Source of the DNA: Myrica gale
Taxonomy: Eukaryota > Streptophyta > Magnoliopsida > Fagales > Myricaceae
Direction: 5' to 3'
Assembly (NCBI GenBank): GCA_963930655.1
Contig: OZ005609.1
Span: 20,471,001-20,535,000 of the forward strand
DNA: 64,000 nt
The notes beneath the pieces are model-generated. The model was not told the DNA's origin. It did no database searches and saw only the letters and a program-made list of their open reading frames with translations. Positions 23,835 to 35,300 of this stretch are shown here, piece after piece. The position numbers were made by a program, and so were the translations under genes. Each line of letters starts with the position of its first letter. The stretch's first letter is position 1.

Positions 23835-25229
23835 TAAAAAAAAGGGAATTTAGCACTTTAGTCCTTAGGTTTTACCTGCTTTTACGTTTTAGTCCTTCGG
23901 TTTGTTTTTTTAAAAACTTTAGTCCTTAAGTTTCTAATTTTTGACAAATTAGTCTTTCCGTCAGGGTTCCGACATTTCCTCTGACGGAATGCCACGTCAA
24001 CTGCTGACTCACTGTATGACGTGGCGGGGCTTCAAAACGCACAGCATATGACAATTGCATAAACGATATCGTTTTATGGGCTGCAGTGGTGTTTTTTGGT
24101 TTCTACCGCACGACATGCCGTTTGAAGAAATGGGTTCCACGGCTCAGCTGTGTTTAAGTGGTTCTTCCCCTTACAGAAAACGACGTCGCCCCCTTGTAGA
24201 GAGGCTGTTCACCCGCTTCTAACATTCTTGCCAACCAATAAATTGCAGCATCAGCGTCATTTCCTCTCATAGACTTATGGAGGGCACTGATCAGGTTATA
24301 GTGATGTTCCCCAGCTTTGTCATAAGCAAGATGTTTGCATTGAAGTGCCTTCTTAGCATCATCTAGTGTGACAATGGCTGCAAAGGAACCAACCTCATCC
24401 TTCTCCTGTTCCACCAAATCCCCACCCTGGGCTTTAGATTCCTGAATGGGAAGCCGGGTAGCTGCCCTAACTGCAGAAATCTCCAAGCCCCAACACTCCG
24501 TGGCAATCCTTTCCCCAAGTCGTTTACGCCTGAGTAGCAGAGCAACATCGTGGGGTTTCAGGGGGTAAAGAGTGAGAACCCGACACCGAGACAACAAAGG
24601 CGTAATCAAATGGAAAGATGGGTTTTCTGTGGTGGCACCCATGAAAACGATACTCCCATCTTTGATGACGGGCAAGAAGGAGTCCTGTTGTGACTTGTTA
24701 ATACGTTTAGTTTCTGCCGCTTAGATTGTAGTTCTTCTTCTTCTTCATCCTGGTTGCTCTGGACTAAATGTGGATCAGTGGTGCTGGGAGATGGACAATA
24801 GTTGGAGGCTCGGGATTGGAAGTGGAAGAAGCGGTCGAGCTTGGGTTGGGAGGGTATAGGGGTGGAAGTGGTACAAGAGGTAGTTGTGGTGGAGGATTTC
24901 TGACTGAGAATCCATTCGGTGGCTTTGAGGGTGGATTTGCCACCAGTGGCGGCAAGGGCTTGCACTGCCAATTCGTTTGGGAAGCCCATAAAACGATATC
25001 GTTTATGCAATTGTCATATGTTGTGCGTTTTGAAGCCCCGCCACGTCATACAGTGAGTCAACAGTTGACGTGGCATTCCGTCAGAGGAAATGACGGAACC
25101 CTGACGGAAAGACTAATTCGTCAAAAATTAGAAACTTAAGGACTAAAGTTTAAAAAAAACAAACCGAAGGACTAAAACGTAAAAGCAGGTAAAACCTAAG
25201 GACTAAAGTGCTAAATTCCCTAAAAAAAA
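23835..25229 (-). mobile_element. Pack-MULE (non-autonomous Mutator-like element carrying a WRNIP1 gene fragment)
   Basis: The element spans 23844-25220 (1377 bp), flanked by a perfect 9-bp direct repeat TAAAAAAAA (23835-23843 and 25221-25229), the TSD size of Mutator elements. The terminal inverted repeats are about 238 bp (23844-24082 and 24983-25220), begin GGGAATTTAGCACTTTAG, and differ at only a few positions by eye. Each holds three short TTTAGTCCTT words and ends at the palindrome AACGATATCGTT followed by TTATGGGCT. Between them lies non-transposon coding sequence (WRNIP1-like, minus strand) and no transposase, which is the definition of a Pack-MULE. It lies 109 bp downstream of the TATA stop codon. 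Confidence 0.93.
24154..25010 (-). pseudogene. captured WRNIP1-type AAA ATPase fragment, internally deleted and frameshifted
   Basis: WRNIP1/MgsA family proteins are AAA ATPases that act at stalled replication forks. The fragment starts with an N-terminal ubiquitin-binding-like segment (MGFPNELAVQALAATGGKST) and an acidic linker ending SKRQKLN (25010 to about 24705). It then jumps, in another frame, to NKSQQDSFLPVIKDGS and MGATTENPSFHLITPLLSRC (about 24697 down to 24154). That part runs through the lid region HYNLISALHKSMRGNDADAA and stops at EAGEQPLY. The Walker A and Walker B segments that lie between these parts in family members are missing, and the usual C-terminal domain is absent. The outermost ATG (MHKRYRF) lies in the transposon inverted repeat. 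It cannot encode a working ATPase. The parent gene is not in the window. Confidence 0.88.
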
Positions 25230-25337
25230 TAATCATACAAAACTCATCTACATTAGAAATGAATAAGCTAAAATACCCACTGGTGCAAATGGTTGAAAAA
25301 ATAAGACAGTTTACTATTAATCGACATTTCAACAATA

Positions 25338-27484
25338 TCATACATTCTCCTTTGAGCTTGAAACCTTGATGTCTTGTTTCTCCTCTTCACCAAAAGATGC
25401 AGGTTTCTCCACGGGGGACTCTGACATGGTATCGGGTTCTTTTTTAAGCTCTGACTCGAACTCCTTTGCTGCCTGAAATATTGACAGACAAATGAATACT
25501 TCCCGAAGGCAGTGGATGTACAAATCATTTGCAGAACAAGTAGCAAGATGGTTTAGAATCAGGCTTTGACAATGAAATCATCATTTTGTGCCATATAATT
25601 TTAACAGCAAATCCTCCTAAAATATCCAGTTTGTAGTTTGTTTCTTCTTCTATAGCCTTTGTGCAGTGTCAGCTAGGATTCGGATTTCAAGTAAGGCTAT
25701 CAGCCAACAAATTGTCAGCAGCTTCATCTATTCATATTGAAACTGCGGATTTGAATGGAATTTGCAAGATGATCCCTCAACAGCTTCAACAGCAACTATG
25801 GGAAAAACACAAATTTTTATGCCACCTTCAACAGCTCTTGCTCACCAACTACAGTTCTGTAACCTTCTTGCAAAAAGGATTTTGGTGGTAGGCCCAGTAA
25901 AAATGTAATTACATCCTTACTATTAGATTGAGATAGTTTCAACGGTTCCATATGCTTAGCTGGTAGGGGCCTTAGAAAAAAGCAAAGAGTATAGGAGCAT
26001 ATCTGGCCCCTGAAATTCAAACGGGCAGTGGATCCTTAATTGTAGCAGGTTGGAGAACCACAAAGTAGGAAGTTGAACAAAAAGACCCAGTGTCTAGATG
26101 TGGAAGGCAGGATAGGATGAGCATCAGTTCGTAAAATTGAAGATTAAAAACAAATAATAATAATTATTTTGCTGAAAACAACAGCAAAAACTTGAACTTT
26201 ATTGCTAAAATCACAGCCTCTGTTACATAGACCCTTCACTTCAACCTACCATACCAACGTCCAAGCAATATAACAGGGGTAAGGGAATGGCTGCCAGCAT
26301 GTAAAATGATGAAGAATTTATGGATAAAATATGAAACTAGCTCTAGACACATACCAATTCACAAACCATTACTTGAATTCTCGAGTCCATCCAGCATAGG
26401 GCACATCTGAATCAAGAAAAGGACTACTGATGCAAAGTGGGTAATAGTTGTGCTTAATTTTTTTCAAAGATACAGCAGTCATTGGATGGACAGGAGTCAT
26501 CTAACTTCCGTCCTTACTCAGGCTTGAAGTCCATTAAGAGCAATGTGAGCCTCACCCAACTGAGAGCCAGGAATGTGAAAGTCCCTATTAAGGTGAATCT
26601 AAAAACAATACCGATATATGAAACTCCTAATATCACACCAGAATAGCACCAGCATTCATAGAGAGCCCATGCACAAAAAATCTGGAAAACGATAACAATA
26701 ATATCGGACTCTACTTCTATGTTCTACAACAAGAATAGAACCAGGGCTATAAGAAAAAAATAAATGCAAACAACTAATATGATAGCGTTCCAATTCTTTC
26801 GATATTTGGGATTGACAGTATATTGTCTTCAATCAGAGACTTCCACAAAATTAATCCATTAAGACCAATACTTAGTCACTTCGCTTCCAGAATTATTGAG
26901 AACAAAATCAACTTTACAAACACATGTATCAAATTTTCTTCTTAATTCAGACTCCCTTTCTCCCCCCAACCAAACCCCCACATAAGTAATAATCTTTCTT
27001 CAATTTACTCTCTGTTGGATTTGGGAAACCAAAACAACCTAGAAGAACAAAGGACACCAATTTCCACTCAAGCCTTTCCTTTCCTTTTTCCAAAAACTCA
27101 ATTCTTTTACTGTTATTACAAGCCTAAGCAGAGGCAGCTGAATTCACAAACCTGTTGGAAGCTTTTGACGGTCTTGCCAATACTCTTCCCTACTTCTGGC
27201 AACTTCTTGGGCCCAAAAACCAAAGCTGCGACTCCCGCAATAACGACCATCTCGGGCACGCCAAGACCAAACAACGCGTTGCACGTGAGACCCTTCTCTG
27301 CTGGCTTAGTTCTGGTCCTGGTTCTGGTCACAACCAGAGCGTTACTGTAGGGCTTGGTTTTGCTGAAGAAAGGGGTGATGGCAATGCTGGTGAAAAAGGT
27401 GGAGTCGTAGGAAGACAGAGGGAGAGAAGGGGAGTTTATTCTTGAAGTGGAAGAGAAAGATAAAGCTTTAGATGAGATCTCCAT
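25338..27484 (-). CDS. TATA: Sec-independent protein translocase TATA, chloroplastic (THA4)
   Basis: This is a thylakoid twin-arginine (cpTat) component that assembles with TatB and TatC to move folded proteins into the lumen. Two exons (27484-27152 and 25472-25338) join in phase 0 to give 155 residues. Residues 1 to about 69 are Ser/Thr/Arg-rich with few acidic residues (a stroma-targeting transit peptide ending near GLTCNA). The mature part starts LFGLGVPEMVVIAGVAALVF, a single membrane segment with the conserved Glu (E78). The hinge motif FGPKKLPEVGKSIGKTVKSF follows, then an amphipathic helix AAKEFESELKKE, split by the intron just before AAKEF. The C-tail is acidic/Ser-rich. The 1679-bp intron 25473-27151 shows no other gene. 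A Pack-MULE sits just beyond the stop codon. Confidence 0.95.
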
Positions 27485-28568
27485 GGTCTCTGTGTCGTGG
27501 GTTTTGGAGTTTTCAGTTGGGCAAGATGGATGATAAGGAGGGTCGGGTGGGGGAGTTTTGAATGGTTGACTACGATGGGGGAGTTTTTATCGTGTCGTGG
27601 GTTTGGACTGGACTCTGGGCGTTGGGGCCAGCTGGCTGCGGGTTTAAGTTTTTATGATCTAAAAAGAAAAGGAAAAAAAAAATGATCAGATGGATAAATG
27701 GTCAAATTTAGCAAAGCTAAATTACAAAATCTATGTTCTTCTTATCAACGAATAATTCATTCCAAAAACTAACAACTTAAAGGATACAAAGAGAAAAATT
27801 CACCACCATCCACTGCAACATCGCAAATCCACTGCATTCGAAACGGGTGGAAACAAATCCACTGCATTTGAGCGCAGGAGCATAAAAGGTCCAATGTAAT
27901 TTTTTCCTGAGATAGGGAAAAAAAAAAAACCGAAGCTGGCAACATCGCTCTGCTCCAGGGTTGCCGACAAGCAAGATTTCACACGTCTCCTTGTAATTAA
28001 TCGTCTTCTGCTCCATTGTAAGATCCAGAACAGAGTGTAAGATCATATTAGCTCCTAGGACAGGGAGATCAACTCCAACAATAATGAGAAAAAAATCAGG
28101 CAATAGATAATTTTTCTCCCCTTACGTAGTTCAGGTCCTCTGAGAAACATTTTACTGAGCTATCGCCATCACTCATAAAATTGCATTACACTAGTAGAAA
28201 CACACCCACAACGAGAGTTAGATTCCCATACCAACAGCATAGTCGGTAAAATTGATATATCAAATCGATTTTATCATAATATACAGAATTGCTCTGATAT
28301 GAAAAGAAACAAAAAGAAAAAGAAAACTAGAGAAGTATATTCCTTCAAATAAAATGGAGGCAGATTTGGCTGTCTTAATTTGTTTTGTTCGCACAGCTCA
28401 TGTTTGTGTTTGTGCACGATTATGGTACTAATGGTATTGCTTCGGGGGTAACAAGGAAAATCCTCAATTTTAGGAAAAAGGTTTACTTTTTACTGAGAGC
28501 TCTCCTCTCTCTTTTTCCTTGGGTTTCCTTCCCTTGTCTTCCTTTGGTGCTGCTACGCCTTATCCCCT
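27485..28568. other. spacer upstream of TATA
   Basis: It includes the probable TATA promoter and leader. The rest is AT-rich without a credible gene. CT-rich sequence at 28495-28576 continues on the far side of hAT element 3, showing that the two were contiguous before insertion. Confidence 0.5.
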
Positions 28569-29260
28569 CCTAAGCATAAGGGTGAGTACGGAACCGGAAT
28601 GGGTCATTCCGGTTCCGGTTCCAGTACTCACCGAAATTGGATTTTTCATTTCGGTTCCGTTCCGGAATTTACCGGAACGGAACCGGAATTGGAACCGGAA
28701 CAGGAAATTCCGGTTCCTTATATGGACAAAAAAAAATATTTTGTTTAGTTCCTTTGACCCAAAAATGGATTTTTAAGTTGTTTTTTGTGGGCCAAATAAC
28801 TCTAAATTAAAATTACAATTAAACAACTAAATTTCAAAACAATATTTCACTATTTCAAGATGCCAAAATAAATATAAATTAAAATTACAACTAAATTTCA
28901 AAACAAAATAAATATTATGAAAATAAACTCTAAATTAAATTTACAAAAAAACTATTAAACAAACAATTAATCATACAAATAAGTAAACAACTAAACATTT
29001 ATCAAAAATTTAAATTGAAAGAGGTAAACTCTAAATTAAAATTATAATATTTTTTAAATTTTTATAAAATATTCCGGAATCGGAATTTTCCGGTATTTCC
29101 GCCGGAATTTCCGGTTCCGGTTCCGGTTCCGGAATTTCCCTAAAATGGGATCCGGTTCCGGTATCGGAAATGACCGGAACCGATACCGGAATTCCGGAAT
29201 CGGTACCGGAACCGGAAATTCCGGTTGGAACCGGAACATTTGCACACCCTTACCTAAGCA
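28569..29260. mobile_element. hAT-like non-autonomous element 3 with CCGGTTCC subterminal repeats
   Basis: The element spans 28577-29252 (676 bp). The ends TAAGGGTGAGTAC and TTTGCACACCCTTA are inverted, and a perfect 8-bp TSD CCTAAGCA flanks it (28569-28576 and 29253-29260). Both ends carry dense CCGGTTCCGGTTCC / GGAACCGGAA words over about 130-180 bp. The AT-rich core has no coding capacity. It interrupts a CT-rich stretch. Confidence 0.92.
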
Positions 29261-29712
29261 TGCCCTTCCTCTCTTGCTCTCCTCCTTCCCCTTTTCACCA
29301 TCTTGCCCCTGGTAATATGCTATGCTGCCAATCAAATTGTCACTTCAGTTGTGATCAGGATCCTCTGTAGCTCCATGACTGAATTAGAAGGTGCAATTCG
29401 GAGAGAGAGACGCAAGATGTGGTACCCACACCATTTAATGATGCACATATAAAGTTTTGGTCAGCTATCTCTCTCCAAATCGCACAATTCGGACAGAGAA
29501 TTGCATAAGATCCCCATCTCATTAGTTGCGCCCTCAGTTTGCCTTTTTCTCTGTGCCGGTTTACTTTCCCCCCTTTTTTGTCCCATTCCCTCATATTATA
29601 TGCCTCCAGCTCTCTCTTTGGCTTTTCGACCTTGGATCCTTCACCCACACTATCAGATATGTCTCTGGATGTTGATCTTCTCATTCGCCGGACAGAAGAT
29701 CTTTCTTGAGAC

Positions 29713-31685
29713 TTTCTTGTCACGCCCAGTGCTCGTACTTACCCCTAAGCTCACTTAAAGTATTAGTATGCACACAAGGTGGTGATTACGATACGAAACT
29801 AAACTTGCTAATGGAAGTCTAAATTGCACTTGAGAAAAAACTCAGCGGAAGACTTACAAATTAAAAAGGGTAACCATAAGGGTCACAAAAATAGTTAGAG
29901 TTTTAGTACAAGATTTTGCAAAGATGCACTACTATTTTTAGTGTAAATAAAGCGTTTTTAGAAAATGAATGAGGAAAAGTGCGATAAAAATTAAGCTTAA
30001 TAATACTCAAAACGTAATATATACACCATAGTTACAAAAACGTAGCGTCCTTCCGAGGACTACTACAAAAAGGCTAAAAAAAGGTTAGTTAAAAAAAAAG
30101 GGTGAGCCTACTAATGCTCACTGAGCCTATACAATCGAGATGTCCACAAAATAAAACCATTTGAAATACAATATGGGTAAAATCAAATAAAAAGAAAATG
30201 GAACCAGCCTACTCCTCGCCACAGTTTCATCTCCTGTTAAAAGAATTCGAGTACATGTAGACAATACAAAAGACAGGGTGAGTCATACGGACTCAGTAAG
30301 ATTGAGGAAGGGAAAAGGAAAAAGCATGTAGAATCATGTCAATACATAAAATATGACAACAACATATCAATAAATGTAACATATAATAATATGATGCATG
30401 ATAGAGTACGTGTGCTTTCATACAATCAAGACATATATCGATGCACATGCAATGAGATAATGTTGTACACTCAATTCTCATCTATTCCTTTGGAGTTGAG
30501 GTGTTTCCTCCATTTGCTTTGTTCACCTTAAGAATTGGGTTGTGCATCCCTCCTCTCCTTCGGAATTTGTCCCGTGCCATCTGCACCAAGACTCTTTCAT
30601 AGTAGACACTTTACCCCATTAGGAGCCTACCCTTTTCTCATAGCGGTGGATTGCACTATCCCCTTAGTGAACGGTACTGTCACCCATAATTACATAACAC
30701 ACCTCAGGTAAATTTAGTTTCCATTCTCCGGTCTTGGTCCACTCAATGATCCATGATATGAAAGCAGTCATTGATACTTAATCATTTGCATAATTAACAC
30801 AATCATTAAACCATAATTCATCATTCATTATTCTTCATAAATCTGTTAGTCGTTCATAATACAAAACCAAGCATGCATAAAGGTACAAAATAAATGATGA
30901 ATTTCCCTTTAATGAAACGTTCTTTTTCCTTCGATGGCTTATTAGAAATTCAAATGCTTTAATAAATTCAAGTTCGAAAGCTAAAATCTCATATTATTTT
31001 AGTCACAAGAATTCTGCTAAATTTCCAAATAAGGGACATTATCTTATAGTTCTAAGTTAATTTACCTTTTGCTTGGAAAAAGAAGAAGTTAATTTACCTT
31101 TTTTCCTTTTAAATAAGAATTCATAACTTTTTTCTTTTAATTCGACTTAATAATGAACTAATCATGTAAATTATTAATTATTATCAAATATTCACTAAAA
31201 CCCATGAGTGAGGGCATATTGGGCCTATCACTAAGGTTTCATGGCTTACTGGGCTTGTTTGAAGTTATTGAACCTAAAGTCCATTTAGGCTTCTAAACGG
31301 GCTTTGTGATTTGAGCACCTAAATCTACTTGGTTTGAGCTCAAATTCGGATATTCCCACCCATTTTTAATTCTCTACACAGACATAAATTCATTTTACCC
31401 TTTTGGACCTTTTTACCCTAACGTCTTGTTGAAATGTCAAAACTGCCCTTAGAGACCTCCCGGGGCATTTTCGACATTTCCTGACCTTCGATTGAGCTTA
31501 AATTTTTGCTGGGGCCCAGTGTGAGCTTATAATCCATGCCTAAAAATTTTCATTCGAATATTCTAACAATTTCATAGGGACTTTTAGGACAATGCACTAT
31601 CTTTACATTAAGCATCACTAAACTTAGTTGTATGTTGTGTTCTTTGTATTTAATCAACATAAACCTATAAAATAACATGTTTTCT
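29713..31685. mobile_element. possible solo LTR or LTR-retrotransposon remnant
   Basis: The stretch from TGTCACGCCCAGTGC (29718) to about 31680 looks like LTR/non-coding retroelement DNA, with no long frame. The direct repeat TTTCT occurs just outside each end (29713-29717 and 31681-31685). The proposed right end (ACATGT) is not the usual ..CA, so the borders are uncertain. Confidence 0.35.
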
Positions 31686-32394
31686 GGTTGGGGATACGGA
31701 AGTAGCAAAAAGAATTCATCAGTTAGCGCCTAAATGAAAGATATAGAGAAGAGATTATGACAATGAAAATCTCTCGCAAAAGCCAAAAGGTAGAAGGGTA
31801 CTCTCCTTACAAAAGGAAGATCCAATCGTGTATGCTTATTCGTTTAGAAACATAGATGAATTTGTCATTGTAACCATATAGCATCTGCAAAAACACAGCA
31901 AAGTTATGTCTAAATCTCATCTTTCAATGTCATTTTTTATTCAAATTAATAGAATATTAAATCAGTAGCATCTTTTGTTGACTAATTTGCAAAGCTACGC
32001 TCAAACACATTTTGGTACAATCTGGTTGCCATTATATCAAGCAGCCATAGATCTTTAGCTGTTGTGATATAACAATGCAATACAATCATCTTGGAGGCCC
32101 AGGAGATTATCAATTGGCATTTCGTGGACTTTTATGCCAAGGTGATGGTCAACATAAAGGTAGGAGCCCCATCAAGACGGGTGGCGAATAAATTTGGCAA
32201 AATTGACAGGATGTGCTGTTACATCCAGTGTCACACTGATCAGTGAAGTCAATAAATAGAAGTTTAGTTAGCAATGTGCTTAACATAAAGACTAGGCTTC
32301 TTACATACAGTAAAACCAAAAAAAGTAATGCAATGGGATCATTCTCGAAATCATCCCCTCCCTCCGTAGAGGGTTCCTCGCATCTGGGCTCTTG
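31686..32394. other. 3' flank of the bZIP gene
   Basis: This is probably the 3' UTR and downstream spacer of the minus-strand bZIP gene. No separate gene is seen. Confidence 0.5.
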
Positions 32395-35300
32395 CTACGA
32401 CTGCTCCCCGTTAGACTGGGGTCCACAAGGGCTTACTCCCCCGCGGATCCGTTTCTGAAGATGTTCCAAGCTAGCCACTCGCTGCATGGAAGCTGTTCTT
32501 TCCATCTTGTTTCCCCCCGTTGCACCTGTAGAATTCTGCTCTAAATTTTCAACAGGAGGAATGTCTGGCAATTCATTGTTTGCTCCCAGACCATGACTGG
32601 ACATACCATTGTTGGGGCTAGGTTGATAAAAGTGATGATTTGAGTCATCTTGCACAGGCACGGCAGCATCGGTCGATGTATCAGGAGGGCTTCCGTTAAA
32701 AGATGGCATTCCTATGGAGGACACATCAGACATGGCATGGAACAACGAGTTTAATCCCGTAATTCTTTTGACTGTCTCCTCTGCCATCTTAACCTGGAAA
32801 TATAATCACATGGGTAGAATAATTAATAGATGATGTTACTCTTGTGCTTTAAGTCGGTTCTTTAATTAGGAGCCTTTTGTCATCAAGTTTCAGTTCGCTA
32901 GCTTGCAAGGCACAGGCTCACCATGGAGAGTGCATTGTACGTTGATGCATGCCCATCGGGCAAGAGGCTCGAGTTTTTAGAAAACAGTCGAAATTAATAG
33001 CTAACCTTTGCTCTCAATGTTTCGACATCAGCTTTTAGTACTCTATTGTCAACAGCTGCTTCATTATATTTCTGGCTGATGTCAGTAAGGCGCTTTAACA
33101 AAGAAGAATTTTCAACTCTAACTTGAGAAACCTATTAAGGACATGGGTTAGGACGTAGAAAAATTTGGAAGGAAATTACATTAAGCAAAAGTAATGTATC
33201 AAAGTTAAAAAAAAGAGGCCGAACCTGCGTCTCAAGCTCAGTCAAATGTGCCTGCTTTCTTCTTCTTGAGCGTCGAGCTGACTCTCTATTGGAAAGCATT
33301 CTGACACATACCATACAAACTAATGATGAAAATGAGTACAACAAATGTACAGAACAAAGAAATTGATCCCTCAATGAAAACATAAGAAGAAAACAAATAT
33401 GCATGTTATGAGTTTTTGTATGTCAAAATATACGCGTAAATAATATGTAATGTACAGTACACATTTCAAACAGTCATGAATTTGGAAGACATGGTTCACA
33501 TCTCAACCACCAAATTCATTGAGCTTAGTTGCCAAAATCTACCATTTAAACCAATTTTTAATGTCCTTTCAATGACAGCTATAAAAAGAAGATCCTTGAG
33601 GAATTTAACAGTACACCTATATGGCTTTTATATATGGCATGAAAATTCATACTCCATATTGCAGACAACTGCTTTCTGTGGGAACAAATTCTTAATGTCC
33701 ATTGAAGATGGATTTGTGTAAACTTCAGAGTGTACACCAACTACAAAAACAATACCAAAGAGTCCACAGTAGATAAAGAAGCTCCAACACCTGCAATTAT
33801 CACAGCTATAGTACTATCGATAGAACAGCAGAGACCATGATTACCTCCTTACTCGTTTTGCGCTGGATGGGTCCATATTATCAGTCAGTTCATTTTCTCC
33901 TTCAACTTCCTCATCATCTGACTGTTCTCTTGATGATCCACTAGTTGATGGCCTCACTGGGACCCCAGGTTTCTTCTTCACGGCAGGTAAGGAAGGAATT
34001 CCAAGTGGTCCATTTGAGTCCTTATCTCGTGACCTGGATGAATCACACCCAGCTCCTACATAGATAAGATGAATGATAAAAGGTAAAAATAAATAAATAA
34101 ATAAAAAGCATTATAAGAGGAACTCTTATTTCTTCCTATAATGTCCTTGTACAAGCCCTGAAAAGGTTAAGAGTCTTGCCGACTACAGTTCAACACTGAT
34201 CTCACTAGATCAGTGGGAGAAAGGGTTGTCGGAGCACCTTTGCCTAAACCTTAAAACAAGAGTGCATATTAAAAGGGCAGGAACAATATCTATTACTCAT
34301 CATCAGCACTCAGTTCTGAAGCTGAGCCAGGGAAAGACTATGAGAAAGAGAAATGAGGAAGGAACCAATGCAAGAGAAAAAATCAGAAGGAAGCTCTGCA
34401 CTTTTAAGGCAACCTTTAGCTGAAGGACCTTATTCCTTTCCCTCAAGGCGCTTCTTAAGGCTTACATCCTTGGGGCATATTAATTGTTTCAATGGTTCTT
34501 GCAAAGTCAGATTGTCTCATGGGCTGTTTATTGATAGCTATTTTTTGGCCTAGGTTATATACTTGCAGCTTTTAGGATGCATCATGGATGAGAAATTGAT
34601 GCTTTTACTTTCTGTGCTCAATTGTTTAAGAAACAAATCAAATCCCCGAGTACAAAAATGCATAAAATTGAGAAATTCAAACCTTTAGCCTAGGGGAAAA
34701 AACAGTAATGCAAACCTTTAGAAGGGCCTTGGGACCACAATTGTGAAGTATTTGTAACCTGTAATGCATTGTCAGCTACAGCGGCAGACTCTTGCGGCTT
34801 TACTAGAGATCCCTGTTGACATGAATAAGACATTCTAAGTTAACGATTATTTCTCAGTTAAAAAAGATTGGGTTCTGATATATTTCCTTGAAACCAAAGG
34901 TAAATCCTATCACAATTAAGGTACATGAACTTAAGATGCATAAGTTGGCAATTTGATATTTGAATGGGAAGACTTAAGTAAATCATCTAGCTTATAGCTG
35001 TCTTATTTTTACTCTCTCAATACTCTAACATGCGACTCGTAAGCTTTCAGGCTACCCTGTTTTGCTCTACAACAGTTACATTATCCTCTTTCAACTTCCA
35101 ATTGAGATGAGAAGTCTGCAAAACCACACCATTAACCCCATGGGACTGCTAAAAGAAATAAGTGATTAGGGAATTTCTCTGATTTCACATTCTCAGCAAC
35201 GAAAATGGAAAAGGAAAATCAAATGAAACCGCCAACTCCAATTGTAAAGGAACCTCCAACTATAAAAAGAAATCTACAAAAGAAATTCTTTTGAAAAAAG

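Noticed and set aside
24768..25139. Plus-strand 123-codon frame rich in Gly
   Set aside because: It is the complement of the captured WRNIP1 linker and extends into the transposon inverted repeat. It is a shadow frame.
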